This document shows positions 45,849-58,079 of a DNA stretch of 64,000 bases, one piece after another. The translations under genes were made by a program, and so were the position numbers. The notes under the pieces were generated by a model. It ran no database searches. It was not told where the DNA came from and saw nothing but the letters and a program-made list of their open reading frames with translations. Within the stretch, counting starts at the first letter, position 1, and each line of letters opens with the position of its first letter. The DNA is taken from positions 19,486,001 to 19,550,000 of the forward strand of contig BSBN01000187.1 in assembly GCA_027924645.1 (NCBI GenBank). The letters are read 5' to 3'. This stretch comes from Cunninghamia lanceolata (Eukaryota > Streptophyta > Pinopsida > Cupressales > Cupressaceae).

Positions 45849-46880
45849 CTATACCCGATTTATGTACTTCTTCAATCTCTTATCATGGCATACATACTGC
45901 TTTCTGACTTGCCTGATGACTATCTCTGAATCCCCAAATACATGTAAAATCTTGGCCTTCTTTTTGATAGCAAGGAGCAATCCATGCACTAAAGCTTCAT
46001 ATTCGGCAACATTATTTGTGCAAGGAAACTGCAATCTTAATGTTGACAAGTATGCTTCCCCAACTGGACTAATTAATTCGAAGCCTGCTCTTGATCCTTG
46101 TTTGGATTTCGATCCATCGAACCTTAAAGTCCATACTTGCTTAGTGTCTTGATTCAAGCTCGACACCTTACTATTTTCATTTACTTCTCTAGACTCAACT
46201 TGAGTACCTTCTTCGGTTGATGCTGACGTGTTTGCTTCATCCATAAAGATTGCATTCGAGACAGGTTCTTTCATCTTCAATGTCTTTGGAATCTCTAGGC
46301 CCATCGCCTCTGGAATCCTTTTACGAACTTGTTCTAGGGCTACTCCACACATTGCACAGGGAAATTTTGAATGGAAGGCGTTATGAATCCTGCACCAATT
46401 AGGTAGCAATAAATTTTGAACACGTGCATGACTTCCTAGTTCCACGCCTTGCTTCACGTGCTTCATAACAAAATTCCGAAAGTTCTCAAACATGCCTTCA
46501 CCTTCCTTATCTGATGCTGTATCATGATCACTTTCTATGAGTCCTTCTGTTGGGTTGTGCAACATCAAAATTTTTTCAACCTTAGGCTTATAAACACCTA
46601 GATCTGTCTCTACAAAGAGAATTTCATTGTCTTCACCATACTCGGTGATCATCAACTTCAGACGTGGAGTGCTATCTATTCTGATTTGATTCGGCAGTCC
46701 CTTGCATGATAGCCACATGTGCGAGAAATCAGTTGAAATATATCCATTCAATTTCTTTAACCAATCTCTGCTTAACAACTTTCCATATCCTTCGGGTATA
46801 TCGACAACTGAAATATCAATATAATGCTGAATCTTGGGATCAACTGCCAATTGCATATGAATGTTATGTAATTCTCCCAC
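45849..46880 (-). pseudogene. Protease C-terminus and archaeal-type RNase H
   Basis: 343 open residues. The first part (QLAVDPKIQHYIDISVVDIP, YGKLLSRDWLKKLNG) is the C-terminal half of the aspartic protease. After a linker with a CxxC-like LPNWCRIHN...PCAMC segment, TLRFDGSKSKQGSRAGFELI, CTNNVAEYEALVHGL and LHVFGDSEIVIRQV carry the Asp, Glu and Asp of an RNase H placed before RT. A TAG at 45849-45851 separates it from the RT ORF. Confidence 0.9.
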
Positions 46881-46900
46881 AACTGGGACTTCAGTCTTAT

Positions 46901-47284
46901 CTAACTAAGTAACTTTCTTGGAAGTCTGTTTTGGGATTGACCGAGTTTCTTGCAAACACCCAGTGGCATAACATTACTTGAAGCTCTTGAATCCATTAAA
47001 CAGTTAGGCAAAAGTTTTCCAAACATTCTAACTGACAACAAGAATGGAGGCTGTTCATCTTTCCCTTGATAAAAAACTACTGACTTCCTTTTTGGAGCAC
47101 TAAATCTTGCATCATTTACCAGCTTAGGGTTGCCTTGTGAATGTTGTCCTTTCGGCTTGTTGTCTTCTGCTACTTCTTTCTTCTCTTCAACTTGTTTATT
47201 GTTAGCCATGCTAGGTGAATCTTGTGCAACGTAAACTGCATTCGTTTGCCTTGGTGGATGAGAAGGCATTTGCTTGAACTGCAT
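46901..47284 (-). pseudogene. Protease N-terminal part, frameshifted
   Basis: It contains KSVVFYQGKDEQPPFLLSVRM and LMDSRASSNVMPLGVCKKLG, the protease active site; the usual DSGA triad reads DSRA here. The segment is in another frame than gag and the following ORF, so two compensating indels near 47260 and 46940 bracket it. A TAG at 46905-46907 follows in the main frame. Confidence 0.85.
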
Positions 47285-49430
47285 TCAAATTCTGAACCAC
47301 ATTTTCTCGAGGTGCATTGGAAGTAGATGGATTCCCTGTTGTGGCTTGTACATTTTGATTCCCACCTTTTACAATAGTATCATTGACACTTCCTAAGAAG
47401 GCTTCCCTTATCTCAGGAACTCTTATCAACTCCATCAATGGTAAGCTAAGCTTGACCTTCTTGAGTTCCTCCACAACACATTGACTTAATCTTTTCAAAT
47501 CATCTTTGGGAACTTCCTTTCTGAGTGGATCAATTCTTGGGGCAGCATTCTGTTGTTGAGCATCTTGTGCTGGGGCAACTTTCTGGGCTGGATTCCTTTG
47601 TCTATATTTTGGTGAATCCCTCGGGTAACTTGGATTATTGCTTGCATTCGGATTAGGTGGAGTTTGCAAATTGTTCGGAGGAATCAATGTAGTAACAGGA
47701 TCTTGTGCTCGGTAATTTCGCTGATAAACCCTCTGAGGTGCACTTCCAGAAGACTGTTGAAAAGCCTGTACTTCATCTACCGCTTGAGCTTGGAAATCAT
47801 TATCGACTGGGGGAGGATAATATGCATCCTCTACAGGCCCATTTGCAGAGGCCGGTGGGAACCTTCCATTGTATTCTGTCATATCATATTCCATCATGGG
47901 CGGGAAAGTGAAATCTTCAATGATTAGAGCTTGATCGTATCTTGTTGTTAGCACGATCTCATATCCAGTGATAGGAGGATTTTCTGGTGCCTGCGAGCCA
48001 TGCATTTCTTTCTGGAATATGTCGGCTATCTTGAATTCAAGGCATTGTAACTCTGAGTGTTGATTAGTATTATGTAATCTGCACCAAGTGGATAACGCTG
48101 CTTCCGCCAAGAAAACTTTTTCTGCTGGCTTTGGGTCGGAAGTTGGCGAATTATCAAGTGGTGAAGGTACACTTCTGTTGTTGGGTGCTGTGTTCCAGGT
48201 TCTATTTTGCCTTTGAAAGCCTTGATTATTTCCTCTGAAACCTTGATTATATCTTGAATTGTATCCTGGATTGTTCCCTTGATACCCACTCTGATTTCCC
48301 TGATAGTTCCTCTGCAAATAATTGTTTTGGTTCCACAAATGTGTAACTTCAGTAGATAATTTCTTCACCTGATCAATCAGCTCCTTCATTTCATCTTTCT
48401 CTTCCTGAGTCTTTGTAGAAGGTGACGACCCTTGCAAATATACTGGCTTTGTAGGTGCAACTTGTGAAATTGGTGCTCCTGGATGCAAGACCAGCGGATT
48501 AGTAGGAGCAGGGACGGGAACAGGGTTCATCACTGGCGTATGTTGAGCTAGTGCTTGATTGATCCCTTGAATTTGATTAGGCATTGCTACATGCCCCATG
48601 TGATTGAGTGGTCCGTGAGTATTCATGCCTAAATCGGTATTCACCTTGACAGCTTCAGCGTATGCTTCAATCAGAGTGGTGGGTGGTGCTGTTGCTCTCT
48701 TCACGAACATAGAAGTGAGGCGATCCAAAGATGCATAATAAGTTTCCATGGCCATGTCTTCACTGATATTATATGGACTTCTCAATCTTGAATAAGCCTT
48801 GTGGAACCTTTGATTGAAATCAGCGATAGGTTCATGTTCTTGCCTCCTCACTTCAATGAATTGCTTATAAAGTTCTGCTGGAGTGATGGGAATCCTGAAT
48901 TTTCCCAAGAAAGCATCTTTCATCTGCTTCCAACTAGTGATGGATGCCGTGGGCAAGTTAACATACTAGAAGGTAGCATCTCCTTCAAGTGAGTATGGAA
49001 ATAGTCTGCATGCTACGTCTTCATGTTCGATCCTTCGGTTTACCAAGGTGTCTTCAAAGATCTTGATGTGTTCTTCTGCTGTCCTGTTTACATCATTAAT
49101 ATGGAATTTAGAGTAGAAGTGCTTAGGATTCTTGGGCATGTCATGGTAGTTTGTGAAAGTCCCAAGAGGTGAAACATTTGCCAAAGGCCAAGCTGGTACC
49201 GGTGTTGCCATTGGAATGTTAGGTTGCTGTCCTGGACCTGTTTGAGTAGCTCCTGGTTGAAGTGGAGTCCTTGGGGTGGTTGCTTGTGTATTACTAGGTT
49301 GAGCAACTCCCTGCTTTTGATTTTGTGGAGGTGGAGTTTGGAACAAGTTTGAAATATCGCCTCCACTTGGAGATCCTTGACCTGATGAAGTTGCCTTTTT
49401 TCCTTTTCTTGACTTAGGTGGGAATTCCAA
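47211..49430 (-). pseudogene. Gag
   Basis: Two open parts in one frame, 49430-48969 and 48956-47211, are separated by a TAG (48966-48968). The core is NPKHFYSKFHINDVNRTAEE, FEDTLVNRRIEHEDVACRLF, then ASITSWKQMKDAFLGKF, EHEPIADFNQRFHKAYSRL, VKRATAPPTTLIEAYAEAV. The C-terminal part is long, Gln/Asn/Pro-rich (YQGNQSGYQGNN repeats), with WCRLHNTNQHSELQCLEF, a CxxHxxxxHxxxxC knuckle common in Tat-type Gag. Confidence 0.9.
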
Positions 49431-49560
49431 CTCGGCAAACTCCTTGGATGCTCCTGGTGTAGACCTTAGAATTCTCTGGTGCCTTTCTGGCGAGAAAGAA
49501 CCGATTCACTCCAGGATGTTCTTCCTTCTTCCCTAATCCAGAAGTGAAACTTGCTGTGTA

Positions 49561-49582
49561 GCCCTCCTTCTAGCGCCAAAAA
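49561..49582 (-). promoter_or_regulatory. Primer binding site
   Basis: Minus strand TGGCGCTAGAAGGAGGGC, complement of 49561-49578, starts four bases after the 5' LTR end. TGG matches the CCA-3' of a tRNA. I cannot name the tRNA without a tRNA set; it is not the initiator Met type found in the elements at 4.9 and 26.1 kb. Confidence 0.8.
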
Positions 49583-50525
49583 TGTTGATGATTGTTTTTA
49601 GACAAGTCAACAATAGAGTAAAATACGAAGTATCCAACTCTCTCTTGAATAAAGCCTCTCGAATGCTAAACAAAGTGATCAGACGAGATGACTCCAAGGT
49701 TCCTTTTCTTATGATTTGTGATGGATAGCTCAATGACTTGATATGATTCCGCTGATAAACACAAAGGGACTTACACAATTGTCCAAACAACTTGTTTCAA
49801 TGAAGGAGGCAAACACTTAGAGTATCTAAGTACTACAACTTATGACGTATGATATGGCAATGAAGTACTTGATCCTAAATTCTAACAAGATGGAAAAAGA
49901 AAAGACAAAAGATAAAGGGTTCAGTGAAACTAATCTAATCCTAGATGTAAGAAATGATTACTGCTCAGGTGAAATCAACCAACTTTGCTTTGCCAAGTCC
50001 AACAACTACACAAGGTTGATGCTATCTTCTAGGGTTATACAAGATATTCAAATCACTTATGCTCATGAGAATTCAACAAACATAAAGATCAAAGTTAAGC
50101 TGAATTCGTTCAGAGCAACCATACACTGCAATTTGCAAGCCACAAATCACAAATGGTATGAACATATAGATTTCACCACGAAACAATAATAATCACTTTC
50201 ATAAACTAACATAACATTTAAAAAAAAACTTAATCTAATCTTAACATTCGTTTGAAGGAATCAGAAACCATGCAACACTTAGAAACATATATAGAATCAC
50301 CAAACAATGAGTCTTATATTATTTCAGAGAGCTCTTGCAACAATTTTCAGAGTCTTCAATCTTACAAATGAGAGCAAAAGGAGCCCTTATATAGACCTCA
50401 AGAATATATGAAGGGTCAAGATCGATTGGTTGACTGACTCTGAGGTGATACAAAAATGACTGGTCCCATGAAGAAAATTGGGGGTCCCCATTTGGAATGG
50501 GACGATGTGTGATTTGGTCACAACA
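49583..50525 (-). repeat. 5' LTR
   Basis: 943 bp. It is followed on the plus strand by the target-site copy ATACC. Differences from the 3' LTR include an extra A in an A-run, a 4-bp insertion near 50249 and about 14 substitutions. Confidence 0.95.
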
Positions 50526-50530
50526 ATACC

Positions 50531-53416
50531 TAGTTATGAAAGATGGATGTAAGAAACCCTAATTAAATTAGGTGTTCTTTTTTAAGCATGTAATCTAATA
50601 TAGATTAAATTAGAACACTTTTAGATTTAAAATTAAAGAGTATTAACTTGAACTAAACTAACACACACAAGAGCTGAGACTGACAATACAAATTGGAAAC
50701 ATAAACAAGAAACTATGCCAGGAAATTGAACTTACAAGCATGAAAAGAGGAACTTGTGCACTTGGGAACATAAAGTTGTGTGAAATTGAAATGCTTAGAA
50801 TTGCTGTGGTAAGGTCCCTGGAAAGTTTGGAGGTCACTAGATCTGTACTTTTGCAAAGGGGCAAGTCTATCTGCAGGGGAGGTGAATTTGTCCAAAGGCA
50901 GGTGCCGAGTTTGACACTGTTAGAATGCCTCCAAATTGGAACTGACAAAACTTGAGCCTTTTGGGTTTGGGAAATCACTATCACCTGTTCCTGAAATGCA
51001 TATACAGACAGAAATAACAACAGAAAGGTGGTCAAAGTATGCAATATACGCTAGAAAATTGGACACAAAATGGAGAAGTTAGACTAGCAACACTTGTTAC
51101 AAACTTGAAGTAAAAGGTGATTGGAACTGAGAATGACAGAACAATTTTTGGAAAAGTTTGGCATGGTACAGTAAATCCTCGGATAAAGGGTCAAACTTAG
51201 TAGCTGGGCCATCCAAAGATGGGGTGAAGCCAACATTGTAACATAATGACTCGAATTTTTGTTGGAAGCTCTCTGAGGTCTTGAGATTCACTTTTGTCAA
51301 TTGTCACTTCACATGAATCTGCATCGAATCAATTGCAAAACATAAAAAATCCTGCAAAAAGAAAGTATTAAAGGGGAGCTTGTCTTAGTCAGCCCCATTG
51401 TGGGTTATTCCAACAAAAATCCACATGATAACTTAAATGAATGTATGCAGACTTAGGCCATGGAAACAAGTGTCTACAATCGATAACAATGGTGGGAAAA
51501 AGCAAAACCCCAGAGTGTAAAGGCTAACCCTGGAGTGTAAAAGCTAACCCTAGGAGGTGTGCAACAATGGACAATGGCTAGGAAATGGGAAAAATGATGA
51601 TCAAATGGACATGGCAAAAGGTTTTGAGGCAAGAGAATGGCTAGAGGGGATAATGGCAAGAAGGTATGCAAAATTGGGCATGGAAATGGAGATCCTAATG
51701 GCTTGGGAGAGAGAGAAAATGGATGGACAGCAAGCAAGCTTCAATAGCATGAAAAATCCAATAGCAAAAGTTTCAACAGCATGAAAAATCCAATAGCAAT
51801 AGCATGAAATTTTGATTGGTTGTAGGATTTGATGGGCTATGGCCATGTGAGGAGGTCATGGCCTTGTCAATCTTTAGCATTTGGTCCTATGACTATCAAC
51901 TCTACATTGATGGGAGTAGATCCATGATTGAGTAGGGGGCAGCTATGGGAGAGAGAATTCTGGTTAAGGTTTTCAAGTTCATGAGCAACTTATAATAACG
52001 TTGGAAGTTCTCTGATCAGTTCATTTGTACTGTATATTTTTACTGACAATTTCTTAGTGGCTGGTAATACCAGGAATTCTTGATTTTTACCATGTTTTTT
52101 CTTTTTGAGTTTTACATGGGTGTAGTTTGCATGATAATTCATATTATCATAGCAAATCTAAACCTATAACCCATAGATTACAAAACACCTCATCTGTCAA
52201 ACTAATGTGGTAGTTTTTCCCTTCTGCTTCTGACCATACATAGTCAAAAGAAGAATCAACGTATTGTCAGCTGTCAAGAAAATAGAATTAGTAAATGTTA
52301 TCTTGTTTATTGTATCTTTCCTATAATTGTAATAAGTTACTCATTACCTGAAGTATAAGATATTTATTATTTTCTCTGAAGTGCTTCATCATATTTGCAG
52401 GTGGCCACTTAGGCCATCATGCCATTCACCTTAAAATATAGCACTGTATTAAGAAGCATACAGCTTAAGATAGCAGATTCAGTGATCACATTTCAAGTAC
52501 AATAGATTGAATATAATCTGTTAAACTATGGAAGGTGGGTCTTAGAAAGTAACCAATTGATTTTGGTCAAGATAGCATGGAAATTACATGTCTTATTACT
52601 AAATGAGCTTTTTTAATTTATTAGCTGATAGGCTTTAGTGAGTAGGAGCTTTGCTCCAAATATTTGTCGTCCCTCACAATACCTGTAAGAGGGCCTTTAA
52701 ACCATATCAGAAAACCACTATTGTTTCCGAATATTTGTTGCCCCAGGAAATTTTTAGTATGCTGGAAAAAAGTATCCTTCCAAACTCCCTTCAATGAATT
52801 TGCACCTTACATGTCTGCAAACTCTCTTGAATGAATCTGCACTTTACACGTCTGGGAATTGGAGCTTCTATAGTGAATGCTTAATTAAAATATCATTGGC
52901 TTTCAATTTTTTTTATTGTTTCCTTTGGTTGCAAGAACAGGGCAGCAGTGGCCATGAGAGGCGGCACTAGAGGAGCTCAATCACCGAATGGCGTAAAGGT
53001 CCAGATTCATCACAGGGAGCTTTGTCATCATCCACACAAGAGTTAATTGGGCTGCTTTGGGCAGATCTGAGTGGTAGAAAAGAGATGGGGGCTGCACCCT
53101 CATACAGGGCTGCGCCCCACAGTGTGAGAGCCTTGCCTTTGCAGGGATCGCACTCCTCATAGGGCAGCCTTACTTTTTTTTTTCTTTCTATTTATCGATT
53201 GTATGCTCTGTTGTTAAATTAAAATTATAAAGATATATATTTCATTCTGTATTTGTTGCTGTTAATAGTTTACTTTAAACTTTATTCTATATTGCTGTTA
53301 CAGTTTACCTTGTATATATATATATATATATATATATCTGTGTGTGTGTGTGTATCTTGGGGAGCATGATTGTATGTTTTGCAGCCAGGTTTTAGCTTAT
53401 TTTTAAAATCTCACAG
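50531..53416. other. Intron sequence right of the retrotransposon, no gene seen
   Basis: Mostly AT-rich. Around 51500-51790 short units repeat (AACCCTGGAGTGTAAA twice; AGCATGAAAAATCCAATAGCAA twice). At 53080-53160 a GC-rich patch GGGCTGCACCC...GGGCTGCGCCCC resembles the centres of the DNA transposons at 17 and 63.8 kb. (TA)n and (TG)n microsatellites lie at 53312-53352. Confidence 0.4.
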
Positions 53417-53703
53417 CTCTATTGGAACAATGAGAAGCAAATTCAGGTACTCAAGCCTCCCTTTGATTTTATTGTTGCTACGGATGTCATTTATTTGGAG
53501 AATATTGAGGAGCTGTTGATTTTTACTGTGAATGCTCTGGCTGGCATTTTGCAGGGGTATTAGATTTGATCCCCAGAAGCCCATTGCCTTTTTTGGGAGA
53601 TTAGCCCCACCTGTTTTTTTGCATTGAGAAGACTCCCCCTGAGTATTTGCTTTTGCAGTATACTTATGAGGAAACTGACGTGTATTTACTCACAAAAGAC
53701 TAA
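53417..53703 (+). pseudogene. METTL21-type methyltransferase fragment
   Basis: The plus-strand translation gives 48 codons from CTC at 53417: LYWNNEKQIQ, then VLKPPFDFIVATDVIYLEN and EELLIFTVNALAG, to a TAG at 53561. PPFDxIxATDVxY is the motif of class I methyltransferases of the METTL21/lysine methyltransferase family. Homology continues through a TAG and a TGA as SPEAHCLFWEISPT. After a frameshift near 53620 it continues as IEKTPPEYLLLQYTYEETDV and YLLTKD before a TAA at 53701-53703, the usual C-terminus of this family. The SAM-binding N-terminal half is absent. No introns are visible within this span, and 'cacag' precedes the start. It is a captured or retrocopied fragment. Confidence 0.75.
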
Positions 53704-54511
53704 TTAGGGTTATCTATAGTTAGGGTTTTGAGATACACTGTCTTCTACAACTTCGTCTTCTTCCTCTCCCTCAACTTGCAGGCTAGTTTATCAAATCAGC
53801 AGAAAATTAGGCCGATTTCAGGTATGAAACATTGTGGAATCGGATTCTGAAACGACGTGCTTGTGGGTTTGGGTAGGTTTCGCTTTTTGCTGTTGGAATC
53901 GGTTGGAAATGGCAGCTAATGAACCTGAGGGATTCCATCTCTAACGTGGCAATTCCAGTGCATTTTTACCATGATTCTAGGGGTGGGTATGGATTTTGAC
54001 AGGTTTTTTTAGACTGTTTGACCACTGAAAAACCCTAAATGACAGCATTTCATTCATTTCATGAGTTTTACATGCCTCAGCAACAGAAGACAACGAGAGC
54101 AAACAGGGTACAAAATGGTGGTCAATTAATGTTTTCAATGCATTTCGTTTGATTCACAACCAACAACCAACAACAAAGGAGTAGCAAACAACAACTGGCA
54201 AAGGAGTTGCAGCAAATTGAGACGTTTTTTGGCATCCATCTATGTGCTTCTCGAACCAGACATATCTCTATCTGCTGCTTGAACTGCCCGCCGTCTAAAT
54301 TATCTACTGCTTTCCTTTTGAGTTGTTTGTTTTAGGGTTGCATTATACAATCGTTTATAGTGCCCTTTGTTTGTAAATGATATATTTGTATTACTTTTTA
54401 ATATTTTATATATTATGACACCCTTTAGATGTTTGCTTTATCTAAATATTATGATGCCTTTTATAACATTCATGATTTTAGCGTGATATATATTATTATA
54501 TATATTCTACT

Positions 54512-54578
<67 letters not shown>

Positions 54579-56667
54579 TATATATTATAATATTTTGATT
54601 TTATGTATAGATGAATATTAATATTTTTTAAAATTATTCAAATATGCATATCTAGTTGTATATGCTATTTCATATAATAAATAAATATTAATTTATTAAT
54701 ATATTAACATTATTTCATTATATTATTATTTGAATATTATTATATATTTACGATTTTTATATGTTTTTCATATGGACGTACCTAGGCCCCCCAAAACATT
54801 GTTGTATCAGCATATTGTACCCAAGTACACGTACCCGATTCCAATTTGGTAACTTAGCTTGTATGGCTACATAACATCGTTGAAGGGTTCTTTCCTTTTA
54901 GAGAGGACAATAGCTCCTTCCTCCTTGTTGTTTAGTAGGAAAAAGGGGGAGATGAGTAAATGGCTAGATCCTCCTTTCACTACAAACATTCAAGGACATT
55001 TCAACTGAGTTGAATCACACCTTTTGCAAGAGGATTCACCTATAGGTTGGGTGTCACTTGTAATGCTGTGGAAACTCATAAATTATCAATTAATGTATTA
55101 ATTTAATGTTCAAATATGCTCAAAACCCTAATAATGCAAAATCTAAAGCAAACAGATAAATTATGACAAATGGTCGTAGACCAAAGACAAGGATTAGTTA
55201 CTGACCATTTTTCGAAGTACGTGATGCAGAATATTCGGGGACATTGCCACTCGCGCCCTAGTCCAATGTAGTCTTTTCTTCACGGGGTTCCAGACTCCTT
55301 ACTACACTGATGATCACTGTTATGTTTGTTTTTGTCACGGAAGATGCGGACACTGGAGCTCGCACTGTAGTCCAAGGCAAGATGTTCTTCAGGATGTTGG
55401 GACTTCTTCTGATGCTGATTATCATTGTCACAGAGATTTCTGTGTCTGCAACCTTGGAGGACATTGCCACTAGTGCCCTTGTCCTGAAAGTGCACCAGGC
55501 TGCTTCTTTCCGCCGGATCCGGAATCCTTATCTTCTGCAACTCCACTCTGCGAAATTCGATACTTGTATCCTGCAATCACAAGGAGTGTGGTTGGGGGTT
55601 GTGGTGTTTAGGAGCTTGCCTCAGTCAAGCCCCGGAAGGACATTCAAGTCTTCCGAACACCGTTGTTAGATAAAGAGTGCGTATCCCTGCGGGATAGAGG
55701 CAAAAACAATTGATAAATGATTCAAACACAAATAGATATCACCTCGGAGGTGTAGCTCTCATGTAGATTAAAATTCTTCAACACATGAGAAGATGAAAGC
55801 TAAATCTGCAATCACAAACACAACAATATTCTGCTTTGCAACAATGAATATGTTGAATGCTCTAAAATCATAAGTTCGCCAAAAGTTCATAATCATGTTC
55901 TAGTTTACAAATGAATCCCTAAACATGCTTATATATGCATTCCCGCAATGAATTTTGTAATTCAAACTTAAGATGTTGGCAATGGAACCTTCTAATGGTC
56001 ACATAACCGACATTCAAATTTGGGACCTGCCTGAAATAGGGCAGGACAAGGGCGCGAGCGCTCATGCCCTCAGGTCCTATTTCAAGGCAGGATCAAATGC
56101 CACAATGTCCCTCAAGCCTCATTTGACATGGGTTTTAGGCCATTTTGTCTCGGGAGTTGCAAAACAAGGGACCCGGGAGCTAAACTTAGGAGCTAAAAGT
56201 CCTAGGGGGACATTTTACGACATAACACTTGTATTCCATTTAGGCATGTTATTCTGAATTGTCAACACATGGTGAATTTTCTTTTTTGAGCCTTTCATCA
56301 AACCCCACTTTGAAGCTCCAAAGACAAACAATACTTGCCCTCAAGAGTCTCCAAGTGTTTTGTTTCTTTCCAATACAATCTCCTTGAGAAGCAGGGGGAA
56401 GTTGGTTGCAGGCTGACTTGTTCAAACGTTCTGATCTATTTGTAAGTTGGTTAGTGGTTGGGTGCTAGTAATAACAGGGTTTTTTTCTATGTTCATTTCA
56501 AATTTCCTTTCCTAGTCAAAATGCATGAAAGCAACATAATTTTTGTTCAAGGGCTTTTCAATTTCCCCTTAAATCTGTATAAACCCCCTGCAATCTCTTG
56601 CTTTGAAGTTGCTGGCCCTTGTTCCATTGCACAATTGCCTTGACGAGACTCCCAAATCCCTAGGAGG
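53704..56667. other. Intron sequence, no gene seen
   Basis: It contains a long (AT)n tract at about 54515-54571 in an AT-rich block (54390-54770). Three degenerate copies of a unit beginning GGACA(T/C)TG and ending (C/G)TAGTCC or TTGTCC lie at about 55238, 55346 and 55460. The 119-codon frame at 55310-55669 overlaps these repeats and has no known domain. 55020-56640 otherwise looks like old transposon sequence without clear ends. Confidence 0.4.
54515..54571. repeat. (AT)n microsatellite
   Basis: About 27 uninterrupted AT dinucleotides in an AT-rich block. Confidence 0.95.
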
Positions 56668-56672
56668 GCCTC

Positions 56673-58079
56673 TGTCATGTCCCTTTCTCAAAAATAAGGG
56701 AAATATTTTTATTTTAATAAATAAGGTCGTCTACTCGAGACAATTATGGCCAATGTAATATTTCATTTTAAAAAGAATACTTTCTAGACTAGGAAAAGTA
56801 AAAATTAAATTTAATATAGAGCCCGAAGGTGGCGCCTATAAAGGAAAGGCTTGAGCTCAAGGCAAATCATTACCCATTCTCATTATCATGAATTTGAATT
56901 CAGTTTTCAAGCTCTTGAGGACGAAAACCCTTGACGGCGTATTCTAGAGGACGAAAACCGTCTAGGAGACATTTCAATTTGGGGATGAAAACCCTCAATT
57001 TTTCTGTGTTTACTGGATGCTATTTGTGGCGAATTTGGAAAAGATATTCTCTGCAGCACCCAGTTTGGCATCAATATTTCTGCGCCTCAAATCACTGTTA
57101 TACTTAGCAATATATTGTTGGATACTCTGATAATTATTGATCAATATTAATCACCACACTGCTGTTATTTAATTGCATGTTTGCTGACTGAAAATAATAG
57201 ATGATCTGGTATATGCTGCGATTTAATTTAATTACTGTTAGCCACTTGACATGAATATTACCTTATGATCTAGTTGATTATTCTTGACTGCCTAAGGAAT
57301 ATAGTAGTAATTTTGATTAATTTTGTGGCACTAATTACTTGGTGTTATTATTCCTTCAATCTATAATCATGGCTGTGATTTGCATCTTAAATATTTTTTG
57401 TTGACTTGTGAGCTTGCAATTTGGAAAGATATCATATCGGCTTAGATCTATATTATTATATGTGAATTGCTGCCTAGGTCTGCAATCTGGGAAATTAGTA
57501 AATTTAATTCAAACTATACTGTGGCTAATCTTATTCTCTATGTGGCGATTGATTTAGACTGTATTTTATAACCGCATCTTATATATATTACTGGCTGTCT
57601 ATGAATGCTGTGAACATGAATTAATAGACTAAATTGCAACTGACAGCTGACCTAGATATTGTGATCTGAAATAGGAAAATAGTTCTTAGTATTTATTGTT
57701 GTTTGAATTAGGTTACATTATATATATATCGCAGCTGGATAGAATTAAATTTAAGGCTCTTGCATCACTGATATTATGCATTGACCATCATTGAACTCTG
57801 CCATAGTAATTAAACTTATCAGCAGCATTTTATGTCACCCAGTCTGAAAATTACTTGTTATTGATCAGCAAGCATAGGTTTTGATTTTCTTAGTTTTCAT
57901 TGGCTAATTTCTATAAATAAAATAAAATAAAATAAAATACAAAAAGAGTTAGAAATAGTTTTACCTAGGTTTTGTTATAACATTCCAGTATTTGTTTTCA
58001 GTGTTCCATAATCAGAAAGAAAAATACAAAAAAAATTAAAAAATACAAAATTCCTAAAATTCTTAAAAGGGACATTACA
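56673..58079 (+). mobile_element. Solo LTR
   Basis: 1,407 bp from TGTCATGTCCC to GGGACATTACA, flanked by a 5-bp TSD GCCTC at 56668-56672 and 58080-58084. No internal region is present, so it arose by LTR-LTR recombination. Ends are the same as in the 2299-6674 element. About 180-340 bp in, GAGGACGAAAACC occurs twice (near 56918 and 56946) with a third variant GGGGATGAAAACC (near 56982). The rest is AT-rich. Confidence 0.9.

Larger units (their letters stand above)
39258..50525 (-). mobile_element. Complete Ty3/gypsy Tat-type retrotransposon, antisense in intron 4
   Basis: LTRs at 39258-40195 (938 bp) and 49583-50525 (943 bp), ends TGTTG...CAACA, with a perfect 5-bp TSD ATACC at 39253-39257 and 50526-50530. 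Total 11,268 bp. In minus order: 5' LTR, primer site, gag, protease, archaeal-type RNase H, RT, RNase H, integrase, then 2.5 kb of non-coding sequence and the 3' LTR. An RNase H ahead of RT and a long 3' non-coding region identify the Tat/Ogre lineage. I count about 14 substitutions and 2 indels between LTRs by eye, about 1.5%, so it is young. Gag-pol was one frame (frame set by 49430) but now has five in-frame stops and two compensating frameshifts, so this copy is dead. Confidence 0.95.

Noticed and set aside
43710..46880. Caulimovirus-like integrated virus as alternative identity
   Set aside because: Presence of LTRs, integrase and the RNase H-RT-RNase H order fits a Ty3/gypsy Tat element, not a pararetrovirus.
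55310..55669. 119-codon frame with a hydrophobic stretch
   Set aside because: It overlaps degenerate repeats, has no recognisable family and no splice or start context.
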